Assembly (NCBI RefSeq): GCF_030269925.1
Contig: NC_085130.1
Location: 9,948,501 to 10,012,500 of the forward strand
Direction: 5' to 3'
Length of the DNA: 64,000 nt
Source of the DNA: Bombyx mori
Taxonomy: Eukaryota; Arthropoda; Insecta; Lepidoptera; Bombycidae
A model generated the notes under the pieces. It searched no databases. It worked only from the letters and a program-made list of their open reading frames with translations, and was not told where the DNA came from. Both the position numbers and the translations under genes were made by a program. Shown here piece by piece: positions 21,247 through 33,300 of this stretch (positions are counted from its first letter, which is position 1; each line of letters opens with the position of its first letter).

Positions 21247-21616
21247 TCTATACATATAAATAAAATTAGTGTGTCTGTTTGTAATATTGAAATAACCGCT
21301 TTTACATAACGAATTTTACAATATGCATATGAATATATATACGGTACATACCTACACCAAAATAACATTATTTTAAATTTTTGTCTGTCTGTCTGTTTGT
21401 TTGTTCCGGCGAATCTCTGGAACGACTGAACCAATTTTGACGAGACTTTCACTAATAGGTAGCTGATGATATAAGGAGTAACTTAGCCTTATTTTAGACT
21501 AGCTTCACCCCGCGGAATCACCCGCGGTACGACAATAACCGCGGGTAACATCGCGGGACTCAGCTATCAGTAATAAAATTTAATGTTTCCGAAGCGAAGC
21601 GAGGGCGGGTCGCTAG
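21247..21616 (+). mobile_element. Helitron family B (non-autonomous)
   Basis: TC start (TCTATACATATAAATAAAAT) and 3' end 'GCGAGGGCGGGTCGCTAG' in which GCGA/TCGC can pair just before CTAG. Confidence 0.7.
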
Positions 21617-21718
21617 TTATTACAATAAAACATTACAGGAATATTTTCATATATTATATTCTTTTATAACTTTGTCGAGTGAATGAGCTCTAATGTCAGT
21701 TGGTGTTATTAAAAATTA

Positions 21719-22136
21719 CTAGAGGTCCCACAGTAGTCGAAATTCGACTATAATTAATTGGAATTGTAAGTTTGTACACTATTATGATTGTATTTTATAC
21801 TTCTATAATCACAAATTTCGCCAAGACTACACTATAAAAAATATTAACAAAGACAAACAATATTTAATCTATCTCAATTTGACAACAGACGTCAAGAACA
21901 AAAGTTTGAAAATAACTAGTATGCTTGCGTGTGTGCGTCAAATACATGGTCTGTAGTGTGTGTAATGTTTTCTTTATTTATTTAATGTATCTTTTATGCA
22001 TTATTTAAACAAAATATTATCATTGTGCACTTCTTCTCTATATTCTCTATAAGTGTGGAAAATTTCATACTCCTCCGTCCGCGCAATTTTCGTAAAAAGG
22101 GATACAAAGTTTTTGCTTCACGTATTAATATATAGA
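21719..22136 (-). mobile_element. Helitron family A, antisense
   Basis: CTAG at 21719, palindrome 'AGTCGAAATTCGACT', ends GA at 22136; full-length relative of 14128-14541. Confidence 0.82.
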
Positions 22137-22311
22137 TACGAGAAAGCTTCTAATAACATAATTATGTACTTAAATGATGTAATTTAGTGAACGTCACATT
22201 TACTTAGTGTATGTCTTCGACGATGACAGTGACTCATTACGTTTACTCATTGCAATAGTAAGCTAGCTAGCAATGTCCTGCCTTTAATACCTGCAAGAGA
22301 TAGCAGGTACA

Positions 22312-22562
22312 TTTTTTTTTATTGCTTAGTTGTTTGGACGAGCTCACAGCCCACCTAATGTTAAGTGGTTACTGGAGCCCATAAACATCTACGACGTAAA
22401 TGCGCCACCCACCTTGAGATATAAGTTCTAAAGTCTCAAGTATAGTTACAACGGCTGCGCCGCCTTTCAAACCGAAACGCATTACTGCTTCACGGCAGAA
22501 ATAGGCAGGGCGGTGATTGGTACCTACCCGCGCGGACTCACTAGAGGTCATACCACCAGTAA
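22312..22562 (-). mobile_element. Bm1 SINE (antisense), head missing
   Basis: Poly-T start through 'GAGGTCATACCACCAGT'. Confidence 0.92.
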
Positions 22563-22611
22563 AACAATCTTCTTAGCGGGTCACCGGTGGTTGATTCAGC
22601 GAAGCTCTTAC

Positions 22612-22737
22612 TATTTTGTTTTTTTTTTTATTGCCCTTGTAGGCATACGAGCATACGGCCCACCTGATGGTGAGTGGTTACCGTCGCCCAAGGACTTCAG
22701 CAATGCCAGGGGCAGAGCCAAGCCGCTGCCTACCAAA
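22612..22737 (-). mobile_element. LWNELP-type LINE 3' end (antisense)
   Basis: Poly-T then 'TTGCCCTTGTAGGCATACGA' and 'CAGAGCCAAGCCGCTGCC'. An antisense BMC1-tail-like piece follows (22738-22800). Confidence 0.7.
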
Positions 22738-22801
22738 GTCAGTGTATCAGTAGTGTCAGCAAACTCTCTCAGGTTAAGCCCGTGAGCGCACCTACCTTTC
22801 T

Positions 22802-23640
22802 GCGCGTAGCTAGAATAACCCTTTAGGGTACCAACCAACGATGAGACAAAAAAGAAAAAATTTCAATAATTGATATCTCTCTGCGCGATTTGAACACCGA
22901 CACAGAAAGAGTTTAATCCACGGTTTAGGCGACGACGACTTCAAACATGTCTTCACTAGAATCACTTACTTGTATCAAATTACAGTAAACACGACTGAAA
23001 TTCTAAAGATGCATCAATTATGTACCCAATACAAATTTAATCACTCTGTCAATCAAACCTTTCCTATCCACGTGACTTGCTTGCTCTGAATTCATTAAAC
23101 AAAATATTAACTTAGAGTTTAATATTGCAAAACGTCAACCAAAATACATTTATAAAGTGCCTATTTTTCACGCAATATTTTCACAAATGACTGACACTAC
23201 ATCACTGTCAAACGCAAAGGAATATTATTCAAATTTTATTGGCTCCGCGTCGGCCGGAATGGCGCGAAAACGGCCGTGACGAATGACACGCCATCTTGTG
23301 AAATATAAAAACAAAATGGACGATAAAACGTTAGTTATGTCAAAAAGATATCCATTTTTGTTTTGCAGGTGGCGGTAATTGTGATTCGCACAAATTACGT
23401 CATTTAATATTAATGATAATATGCTGTGAACGTGATGAAAAATAAAATGGAAGCAAATATAACGAACGTCAAACGTTGCTGACGAAAAATACTAATAAAA
23501 ATTTACTGCTGGCTGTACGTTACTTACATCGGCCATTTTCGAGATGATTGCGACAAAACAAAGGGAATTTATAGCGAACAATGCATGGAATAGTAACTGT
23601 CAAGTTACCCAATGCATGTTGGGAAAGAAGAAGAAGGCCT
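22802..23640. other. Unassigned unique-looking sequence
   Basis: About 830 bp with few recognisable repeats. Around 23240-23370 it has CG-rich words ('GGCTCCGCGTCGGCCGG') and a 'TTTTGTTTTGCAG|GTGG' acceptor-like site. A promoter or exon is possible, but nothing codes for a known protein. Confidence 0.35.
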
Positions 23641-23689
23641 CACGAAATGTACCTTGTCCCCATCACATCAAAGTCTGACCTGCAAACGT

Positions 23690-23985
23690 GACTTTGACTC
23701 CTTCTTCTTCCTCTTCGTCTTCAACTAGTGTCATCCCAATGCTGAGCGTAGGTCTCCTCGAATGCACACCATTCTCTTCGGTCTCTTGCCTTTCTCATCC
23801 AATCCCTACTAACTACTTTGACCAGGTCATCGTTCCACTTCGTTGGCAGTCTGCCCACGGTACGACGTCCAGTACGAGGTCTCCATTCCAGTACTTTTGT
23901 GCCCCACCGATTATCAGTGCGACGGCATATGTGGCCGGCCCACTTCCACTTTTTCCGATCAATCACTCCTAGAGAGCCGAGAATC
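23690..23985 (-). pseudogene. LINE ORF C-terminal remnant, RTE-like
   Basis: Minus strand encodes a basic segment with 'KWKWAGHICRRTDNRWGTKV' and 'GRRTVGRLPTKWNDDL', the usual end of RTE-like reverse transcriptase polyproteins (WAGHxxR...GRxxxRWxDD). 5' truncated; no element boundaries. Confidence 0.7.
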
Positions 23986-24150
23986 TGTCTATTGCACGCA
24001 GCGTTTTTTTAACCGTCTTTAAAAAACGAGAGAGTTCTTAATTAGACTGTTTTTATGTGTGCTACCTCAAAGCTTTTTCTAGGTGAAGCGACATTAATAT
24101 GCATTTTTAATTCACTTCGACTACATCTTTAATGAAATAAAATTAAAATC

Positions 24151-24590
24151 GTCGTCGTGGCCTAAGGAATAAGACGTCCGGTGCACTCGTGTTGAGCGAT
24201 GCACCCGGTGTCCGAATCTCAGGCGGGTACCAATTTTTATAATTAAATACGTACTCAACAAATGTTCACGATTGAGTTCCACGGTGAAGGAATAACATCG
24301 TGTAATAAAAAAATCAAACCCGAAAAAATTTTAATTTGCGTAATTACTGGTGGTAGGACCTCTTGTGAGTCCGCACGGGTGGGTACCACCACCCTGCCTA
24401 TTTCTGCCGTGAAGCAGTAATGCGTTTCGGTTTGAAGGGTGGGGCAGCCGTTGTAATTTACTTGAGACCTTAGAACTTATATATCAAGGTGGGCGGTGCA
24501 TTTACGTTGTGGATGTCTATGAGCTCCAGTAACCACTTAACACCAGGTGGGCTGTGAGCTCGTCCACCCATCTAAGAAATAAAAAAATAA
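24151..24590 (+). mobile_element. Bm1 SINE, near full length
   Basis: tRNA-like head ('GTCGTGGCCTAAGGAATAAG'), body and poly-A tail. Confidence 0.92.
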
Positions 24591-25058
24591 AAAACTTATT
24601 TCAGAAACCTGTCCATACGTCCATGCATGCTTACCTACCTAGAATCATTGAAATAATAGAGGTTAAAGTATGAAATTGCCGTTTTATTATAATAGGTTAG
24701 AATTAACATAGAACCTTCATGGTTTGAGATTTTTGAGTGAAACTTTTTTCAAATGGTACCGTAAAATGGGGTAAATAGGGACAAAATCGAACTTCAGATT
24801 GAATTTTAACATAGTTCCAATTAAATAGTCACTGCTCAACCAAAAAAATAAGTTGAGTCTTGAACGTACCTAGGTGATAAAAACCGTTACATTATTTTAA
24901 TTATTCAATTTAAAGAAATAATCGGAAAAATAATGGCCATCCCAATTTACCCCGCATTCGGGGTAAATTGACACGGGTAAGGGTTAAATTGGGATATTTG
25001 TAAGGGTTGTCAGTTCGCGGTACTGCGATATATAGGTAGGTAGGTAGGTGCCATACTA

Positions 25059-25279
25059 TCTATACTATAATAATATTATAAAGAGGAAAGGTTTGTTTGT
25101 TTGTTTGTTTCGAATAGGCTCCGAAACTACTGGACCGATTTGAAAAATTATTTTTCCATTAGAAGCCGACATTGTCCCTGATGAACATAGGCTACTTTTT
25201 TTTAATTTTTTTTTATTTTATTTTTGTAGTTTCATGTGTGTTTTAATGTTTCCGAAGCGAAGCGAGGGCGGGTCGCTAG
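25059..25279 (+). mobile_element. Helitron family B
   Basis: TC start after a TAGG microsatellite, 3' end 'GAGGGCGGGTCGCTAG' followed by T. Nested inside the 24754-26577 element. Confidence 0.7.
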
Positions 25280-26528
25280 TTATTTATATGGACCGAAATG
25301 ATGAATACAATCCATAATTTAAGCATAATACACAACATAGTGTAAATTAAGCTGGTTTCTATTCCGAAGCGATGTGACGTGAATGATAATCAACAATACA
25401 ATGATCAAAAAAAGTATGTGCATGTTATATTTTAGAAAATTATTATTTAATTTCCTAAATCACAACTCTGAAACAAAATCATAAAATAGATTAAAAAATA
25501 GAAAACAAAAGGACTGGAAATGCAATAATATAATTATTTAATCAACATTTTCAAAATAATCTTTGAGCAAGAGTAAGATATCAGGTGAATAAGATAAAAA
25601 AGCAGATTTATCTGATTACTGCCTATAATAACAAAAATAAAAGAAATTCTTTCTAAGCTAAATAACTAAACTCAATTAATTCACTCACTCATAATTGGAA
25701 CCTAGATATCTCGGATTTTTAATTAATGTTACATTTAAAATCTGAGGCCTGTTTTTATTTGTCTGTGCGTTGTGAATGTTAAAAAAATCATGATTCGACG
25801 CGTGAATAGATTCTGAAATAACAAAAGTTTTAATTCGTTTGAGTTCTTTTTAATTTTTAATTTTATTTTATTGCTATAAAGGACATACGACCGGGCAGAT
25901 ATTACAAGGTAAATGTCGCGAAAAAATGTAATTATATATATACTTTTCATTTACCTATAGTACTTACATAAACTAACTGATAAACACATTAACCTTCTTT
26001 ACATCACGCAATTGAGTGATAGTATAGGCTAAAAAATCTATTATAAGATATCAGTGACAACCCTAACAAGCCATCCCTATTTTGTCTTTTGGCGTTCCAA
26101 TTTTGTGTTTTCTCGTCCCTAATTTTTCCAGTCTCGTTCCAAATTACCCCACATACGTCCCAATTTTCCCCAAAAAGAAAGGAAAAAATATCCATTTTTT
26201 AATTTGCCGAAATATTGTATTTAAAATAAGAATATTGCAACTTACCGTTTGTTGTAGTATTTCCAGGTGTATTAAAAACTTATATAAACTGTGATCTTAT
26301 TGAAAAAACAACGATAATATTACTTTTTTTAAAAGTTATTTAAGCTGTTTTAAAACGCACTTTTCAACCACTATTTTCAATTTAATTTGACGAATTTTTG
26401 GGACCAACTTAACTCATATTTAGTACTTCCATAGTTAACTTGGTTTTTCTTCTATACATTGATAAATATTAACATAAACAAAATTAGGTAGATTCCGTGC
26501 TACAGGCACTTTGAGAATCTTCCGCAGG
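25280..26528. other. AT-rich interior of the candidate transposon
   Basis: No open frame with similarity. T/C-rich words such as 'CAAATTACCCCACATACG' near 26140 repeat the GGGGTAAAT theme. Confidence 0.4.
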
Positions 26529-26914
26529 TTTGTCCCAATTTACCCCAGGATCCCAATTTACCCCATGTCATGGTACCTATGAAGTTCTTCTTTTTAAAAA
26601 CGTGTAACATTCGATTATCCACTTTCAGTTTTTTTTTTATTCAGCTTAGACAAGAAAGGCGGATACTTCGAAAATTTGAGTGATTTTTGAATAACAGTTC
26701 CGACGCGGAACTAACGCTGCAGAAACAGCTCGCAATATCAATGTTGAGTTTGGAGAGGGGACCGCTAATGAACGCACCGTGCGATTTTCGTTTAACACCT
26801 AATATTATTAAAAAATATATATTAAACCATTTCAATATCATCAATTTTAAAATTTTGAACACAGTTCAGATTTTGATGATAATTCGAAAAAATAGGTAGT
26901 ACACCTTTAGTTTG

Positions 26915-26985
26915 TTTTATTGCTTAAGCGGATGAATGATTTTAAGTGCAAAATGGTCCGAAGTGGTGATCGGAGTCCATAGTAA
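26915..26985 (-). mobile_element. Very decayed Bm1 fragment
   Basis: 'TTTTATTGCTTAAGCGGATG' and 'GATCGGAGTCCATAG' recall the antisense Bm1 3' end. Confidence 0.5.
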
Positions 26986-27120
26986 TCGTAATCTTGGATA
27001 AAACTGGTATTAATAATGACGAAAACGCAGTATGATTTATCTAGTTTACATAAAAATATAATTTGTGTTTAATAGGTTTTTTTTGTTTTCTACACGAGAA
27101 CACGCGACCGCAGTTGCTAT

Positions 27121-27471
27121 TGTTACGCCGGTAAGAGTAACGCCATCTATCGCGGAATAGTCGAATGAATATCAAAGGACCTAGAACGCTCGAGAAGTAC
27201 AACGCCATTTATTGTCAGATAGCGGAAACACAATACTAAAGATGTGTGGAATATTCTCGATAATTCTAGGGATGTGGTATCGGCTATAAAAGCGTTGCAG
27301 TGATGACACGCAGCAGCTAGTAATCGGAACTACTCGAACCGAAACAGCGAACGGATCACCTAAAGCGAATTGAGAGTTTTAAAGTATTTGTTGAGTGTTT
27401 TAAGTGTTGAACGCGGTTTTAAATAGTACTCCGGTATAATTTTTATTTATCCCGAACTCCAGTGCGTAACA
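27121..27471 (+). mobile_element. Long terminal repeat, probably a 5' LTR
   Basis: 351 bp bounded by TGTTACGC and GCGTAACA, with a TATAAA box at 27285-27290 and 'AACGCCATCT'-type words near the start. No matching short duplication is seen on the two flanks (CTAT versus CTAG), so this may be the 5' LTR of an element whose body has decayed rather than a clean solo LTR. Related pieces lie at 45283-45405 and about 45995-46065. Confidence 0.6.
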
Positions 27472-28130
27472 CTAGTAAAAAGTGGCTATCAAAGCCCACA
27501 GATAATGCAATAGTCGTCGCGTAATAACTTCGAACGCTGGCACGTTTCAAACGCCACGATAATATGTCTTCTTGAATGAAACGATGCGACGTCTATAAAC
27601 TTCTAAGCGATAAGCTTCGTTTTGCCTATGACTTTGCTGATGTTCTCCAACATCGGCGACCATGGACCATCTATTGATTCATGTGCTTGCTTTTCAAAGG
27701 ACATAAAAAGTATCAGAACAAAGTTGTAGCAAACGGTGCGTTCATGTCATATGTCGTTCGCGATTGACTACCGCGTTGAAGGAATTATATAAAGTCGTCA
27801 ATTGAAAACCATTAAATTAAAAAATAGTTGTAAGTACGGGCAGTACTGTATATTTTAGGCTAGGTGTTAGTAGACCATCGCCATGCGCATTTCTGAAGTA
27901 TTTATACGTACCAGTGTCATCAGTACGCAACATTCGCATCCAATTCTTCATGGGATGGTCTTAAAACACAATAATCGAAACCAGTCCATCGCGTTCCTCA
28001 CAACATCGTAATGTTTTTGAGATGGTTTTCCGCAATTGAGCTGATCGGTTCATCGATTTGTTCAATACAATTGAGATTAAAAGATTAAGCACGTCAAATG
28101 AAACTGTTTAGCATAGTTGTTTTTTTTTTT
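27472..28130. other. Sequence after the LTR, no open frame
   Basis: 'AAAAAGTGGCTATCAAAGCC' directly after the LTR may be the primer-binding region; no gag or pol similarity follows. Otherwise unassigned. Confidence 0.35.
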
Positions 28131-28138
28131 TTTTATGA

Positions 28139-28500
28139 TTGAAAGTTTACTGGTGGCCCGAAGGCCTTTCCAGTTTCACCAGGACAGGTGGGCGAGCAAA
28201 GGCTCAGCCAAGAGGGGTGGGATTTGCTAACAACTGCCCGAGCGCCTCCGACAGGAGACCTAACAACTCAAGAGCAATTGTTTCCCGAATGAATCTACTA
28301 CCGGATCGGAATCGCGACCCGCTGAGAAGATCCGGCGAGAAACTCAGCGGGCTGATGCATGGGTTAGGTTGCACGTCGACCTCTTTGTCGAGTTCGACGA
28401 GTACGGTTACCGGGGTCCCTAAGCCTGCCCCTAGTATTAGAGCTGAAGGCATCTAATGCAAAGGTTATTGGATCTGATGGATCCGTAAGGACGTGGGCAT
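28139..28500 (-). mobile_element. LINE 3' end related to BMC1 (antisense)
   Basis: Poly-T run before 28139, then a tail sharing 'GAGAAGATCCGGCGAGAAAC' with BMC1-type tails but with different flanks, ending near 'GGATCCGTAAGGACGTGG'. The same end word occurs near 12750. Probably a BMC1 subfamily. The 82- and 105-codon frames are shadows in GC-rich sequence. Confidence 0.55.
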
Positions 28501-29350
28501 AGTTGTTTGACTGCTTAGTATATATGAAAAAAGTACAAAAAAAAATACTGCCATCTTGTGCCGGATAGCTCAAGCATTTCATAAAAAAAAGGTTGAATGT
28601 TTAGCTAGCATGAATGTCATTAATATAAAGCCTCAAATGTATTATTTTGTTTTACTCGATTCTCAAAATGAATGCTATAGTTAATTGTAGCATTCAACGT
28701 CGCAATTATATTTAACTCCACAAACAAAATATGAATACTGTAGAGATAAAAGTCTTTATGTACTGGAAGAGCCATATCTTCTCGTAAATTCATTGGATAA
28801 TTTTTGTCAGCTGTGCTGTCAATGTCAAATTATAATAAACAAGTTTAAACATGTTTGTTGTTATATTGATAATTTTCAAATTTGAGGCGACATTAAACTT
28901 ATAAAAGTAGCTGTTGATTGCAATAATCAAACTCAATAGATTTATCTGTCATTTAAACTGTGTAAAAGTTCCAAGCAGTGACGAAAATCCCTGTTTTTAA
29001 TACAAACAACTTGAACTGATGGTGAATACAAATATAGTATGTATATTTTAAAAATATCTCCTTACATATTTCCGGAACTCTTTTGATTAAAACCACAATA
29101 ATCTAGCTACATAATAATACTAAAGGTGATAAGAGAATACAGTTAATTTTAAAAATATTTTCTGTTTATTTTGACTTCTGTGACGGCGTAAAAATAAACT
29201 GACTCAAAACGTTTAAAATTACAATTTTATTATCATTTATTTATCAAATACAATTTTGTTTTAATTTATATTTATTTTTATTGCCCCGGTATACAGACAA
29301 GCATAATATGGTCCATAGTAGCAAACATGAAAATTTTCATAAAATAAAAT
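28501..29350. other. Unassigned AT-rich intergenic sequence
   Basis: No gene or repeat recognised. Confidence 0.4.
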
Positions 29351-29354
29351 CAAA

Positions 29355-29573
29355 CTAGCGACCCGCCCTCGCTTCGCTTCGGAAACTGTACTTTATTATT
29401 GATTTATCCACTATTTAATGGATGTTATTATACATATAAATCTTCCTCTTCAATCACTCTATCTCTATCTATTAAAAAAAACGCCATCAAAATCTGTTGC
29501 ATAGTTTTAAAGATTTGAGCATATATAGGGATAGACAGAAAAAGCGACTTTGTTCTATACTATGTAGTGATTA
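29355..29573 (-). mobile_element. Helitron family B, antisense
   Basis: CTAG then 'CGACCCGCCCTCGCTTCG', followed by the body shared with 45763-45987 ('TTATTGATTTATCCACTATT'). Confidence 0.7.
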
Positions 29574-29755
29574 AATAGAATGACGGACCCACACAAGGTA
29601 CCACTATACCACCAATTTCTGCTGCTAAGCATTCATATTTATAGAATCCCAACAATGTCATTGCATTTACAAAGGAAATAAGTCTGATATTTCAAATGTG
29701 AAATTAAAATTGTGTTGCCGCAATGGAAACCACTTGACAAAAGGCAGGCTGTGAC

Positions 29756-30120
29756 TTGTTTTTTTATTGCTTAGGCCAGTGGAGCACCTCATTGTCCACC
29801 TAGTGTTAAGTGGTTCACTCCTTAATCGGTCTCTATTGCTGAAGGTTGTGTGTAGCTTGAAGCGCTGATCACCTGATGCACGATGTCTTTCCATCTCTTT
29901 CTGTCCTAGGCCATCTTTATAGCTTCGGTTTTTGGCTTATTATTGGTTAATTAGGTACCAGAGCTCATAGATAACATTAATGCAAATGCCACTACCCACC
30001 TATGAGTTCCAAGTCACAATTTTTACAGTACAACGGCTGTCCAAGTCATTATTAAACAAAACACATTACCGCTTTACAGCCAAAAATAGGCAGGGTGGTG
30101 CAGGCTCACAGGACTCCATG
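29756..30120 (-). mobile_element. Bm1 SINE (antisense) split by an RTE-type fragment
   Basis: Bm1 pieces 29756-29817 and 29945-30120 are collinear. The intervening 29818-29944 resembles the RTE-like tail seen at 30724-30926. The insert lies about 80 bp upstream of the DNA-PKcs start codon. Confidence 0.7.
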
Positions 30121-30200
30121 CCTCAAGTAAAATATTTGTTCATATAAAGAATAAAAGTTTACTACCATTTGCATCACAGAAGTATTTGTCCTTAGGTATA
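30121..30200 (+). promoter_or_regulatory. Leader just upstream of the DNA-PKcs ATG
   Basis: Only about 80 non-repeat bases separate Bm1 from the start codon. 'TTTGTCCTTAG|GTATAATGG' could be a 3' splice site, in which case a 5' UTR exon lies further upstream; otherwise transcription starts in or next to the SINE. No clear TATA box. Confidence 0.3.
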
Positions 30201-30315
30201 ATGGATCAGTGGGAATTATTAGTTCAAGAATACTCAAAATCAGCAAATGGGTTCCGGAAGGCTCTGCAGACAGCTGAGGCGGTGTTTAAAGAAGATTTGG
30301 CCGGTTTTGAAATTG
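30201..30315 (+). CDS. PRKDC: DNA-PKcs exon 1 (residues 1-38)
   Basis: Starts at ATG 30201 (MDQWELLVQEYSKS); ends before a GTAAAA donor in phase 1. No earlier in-frame ATG is joined to it. The start is chosen because the encoded amphipathic helix leads directly into exon 2. Confidence 0.75.
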
Positions 30316-33300
30316 GTAAAAAGAATAACTAAAAAATTTTTTGGCTATAGTTCTTCAAGATCATACCAGTCCTTAACTATTTATATCAGTTAGTGAGCCA
30401 ATTCATAAACGTTTATTGCAGTAAGGGATCGATGGATTCTTATATGATGCTTAAACACACAAAATTGACTAAAATTGAAGAAAACCTCATGAAAATTCAG
30501 TTACATACAAGAATAATAAACAAATGCACAATGTACTAAGATATTATAACGGTAAAAGTCTTCATAAGTATGATTAGTTTAAAATGTTATTTTTGTTGCA
30601 TACATAGGTGTATAAGCTTATAGCTCATCTGTCTGTTTGTCTATTGCAATAAAAATTATTCAAAACGGATGATTCCATCATCTATCTTCTTCTTCTTCTT
30701 CTTCTTCTTCTTCTTCTTCTCCATCGCTCCCTCATTGCTGAGGATCGTGACTCCGTTTCAGCTTGTCGACTGCCAGCCTCCATCGGTTCCGGTCATTTGC
30801 CTGGTGTAGTGCAGTGCTAAGTGGTCCGCTGGTTTGCTCAAAGATCTGGTCAGACCAACGTTTGGAGCTCTGGCCTCTAGGACATTTTCCTTCTACTTTT
30901 CCAGTGACCATCAGACGTTCCAAGTTGTATATCTGCCATCACTAAAAATCACAAAATAATAATGTCTTGATTTCTTTTCAATTTTGTCATCAGAATGGAT
31001 AGTTCAAACGCTCCTATGTGAGCCAGTGTGTTTGCTGAAGATCGTGTGCTCAGAGCAGGATGAATCTTGGAGGAGCTGCATTGTGGCTAGCTTCAAACTG
31101 TTGGCAGAGGTGCTGCCCAAGTGTGAAGACTTTGGAGACCATCTATTCCAGGATGTACTCAACGTCAGTTGAATGTATAAGTAAAATAAATAAATAATAA
31201 ATAACTGGCAATAACTCACAGGCTCCCTGATTGGTGCTATGGATACCAGAGACTGACATAGATATTATATATACCTAGTCAGGTCATAAATTCTGTCACA
31301 TGTTCAATGTAAAATAATTGAAACAAGTTTATTCATTATGTAACCATTCATATACCAAAATGAACTTAACAAAACATAGATTCAAACATAAATAACAAAA
31401 CATTATGACACTAAAGTTTATTCAAAATGACCTCCGTGATTTTGAATACAGGCCTTCAATCTGCGCGGCCAGTCGTCTATCGCAGCACGAACGAGGTCCA
31501 TGTCAATATCGGCGGCTGCCTTAATCAAGGATGTCTTGAGTGACTCCAAATTGGGATGAGGCTTTGAGCACGCCTTTTCCTCCAAGTGTTGCCATATCTT
31601 GTAATCTAACGGATTCAAATCTGGACTGGAGGAGGGCCAGTCTTCGTGCCGGATGAAGTCGATTTCACGCGCCGCCAGCCAGTCTTGTGTGCTCTTCGCT
31701 CTATGAGCTGGCGCCGAATCTTGTTGGAATACCCAGTGCCTGTTATTGAACATGGTATGAAAAACAGGTTCCACAAGGTTCGTCAGGACTGTATTTTGAT
31801 ACACAACTGCATTCGTTTTTACACCTTTCTCACAAAAATGTACCTCTGTTAAGCCCCAATAAGAAACTCCCAACCATACCATGAACGAGGATGGAAAATG
31901 ACCTCGTTGGACACGCGGAATACGGTTGCTCGCTTCTTCACTACTGTGTGCGTACACCTTATCATTTTGTTTGTTGTAGCTCTCTTCTACGGTAAAAATT
32001 TTTTCATCCGAAAAAAGAATTACCGATATTTTTTTCCCGCGTACCGCTTCAACAAAGCGCGACATCTCTTCAGTCTCAGGTCCATTAGACGAGCATTCAA
32101 ACGATGTCCTGTTATTCTTCGATATGCCCGAAGCCCTAAGTCTTCATTTAACACCCTTTTCACCGTGGTTCTGCTTAACCCCATCTGAAGGGCCAACAGT
32201 TTCTGCTTACGTTTGGGATTTCTTTGAATTCACGCCTTCACAGCTTTTATCACTGCTGGAATCCTAACAGACCGAGGGCGACCACTTCTTGACCTGTCAT
32301 CTACACTAGAGTCTTCATTGTATCGTTTGATGGTACGATAAACGAATCTTTTGGTTATATTCAAATTTTTCAGTATGTTAAAAAATTGAATTGGCGCGTA
32401 ACCGCAACGATGCAACGCAATAACTGCAACACGGTCTTCTTTAAGCGTCCACTCCATATTTAAAAATGAGTAAAATTCTAAAAGTATATATACATTTTTA
32501 TTTTCATGAACAATTCGAAATTCGAAATCAATAAACTTTTTTGAGGCCAGCATTCTAAAAGAAAAGTTTTTACTGTGTGACAATACTTATGACCTGACTA
32601 GTTATATAGAGAGAGAGAGAATAAACTTGATTGCACGCCAAAACACAATGTACATTAAAAAATCGGTCAAAAAGCAGATACATTTGTACGATAGGCAGTC
32701 TAATCGCTAAAAGAGATCTCTTCCAAACAACCGTTTCATTTACAGAAATTCTTGAAAATATATACATACAATAAACAGATATATACCGTTTACATATAAT
32801 ATGAAATATATAACTAACTGATTTATATACCAATATATATATACTTACATACAATACATACTAATATACTTACATACACATAATAAATCAACAGTATGGA
32901 AATGATAAATGATAATGATGCAAACAAACAGCACTAAGCAGATAAGTAGTGTTCCTTCACCATTCTTTTTAAGCATTTTTTTTTATTGCTTACGTGGATG
33001 GACGAGCTCACAGCCCACCTGGTGTTAAGTGGTTACTGGAGCCCATAGACATCTACACCGTAAATGCGCCACCCACTCCAAAAGTTGGAGTACTTCTCAC
33101 TGCATCCGGCAGAGCATTCCACAGTTGATATACTTTTTTTTAATTAACAAACAAACCTGTTCGTGCCACGTATTATTGCCTGATGTGGGAATCGAACCTA
33201 TGACCCTCAGCGCAACAGTCAGAGGGGTACTGCCTAGGGTACACTGAATCAGTCTGTATGCATGTCTGTCTGTATAATAACTGTAAATGGTGGTAGGACG

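Larger units (their letters stand above)
24754..26577. mobile_element. Candidate DNA transposon with GGGGTAAAT inverted ends
   Basis: Left end (24754-24785) has GGTACC then 'ATGGGGTAAATAGGGACAAA'. The right end (26529-26577), reversed, has GGTACC then 'ATGGGGTAAATTGGGA' and a second copy of that word. An internal palindrome 'TTACCCCGCATTCGGGGTAA' lies near 24953-24976. No transposase frame remains; a Helitron sits inside. The family is not recognised. Confidence 0.5.
30316..30993 (+). other. Intron 1
   Basis: Contains a CTT microsatellite (about 30682-30720) and an antisense RTE-type LINE tail (30724-30926). Acceptor TTTTGTCATCAG. Confidence 0.75.

Noticed and set aside
27121..30200. LTR as promoter of the DNA-PKcs gene
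   Set aside because: No splice donor linking it to exon 1 could be supported; kept only as an item to test.
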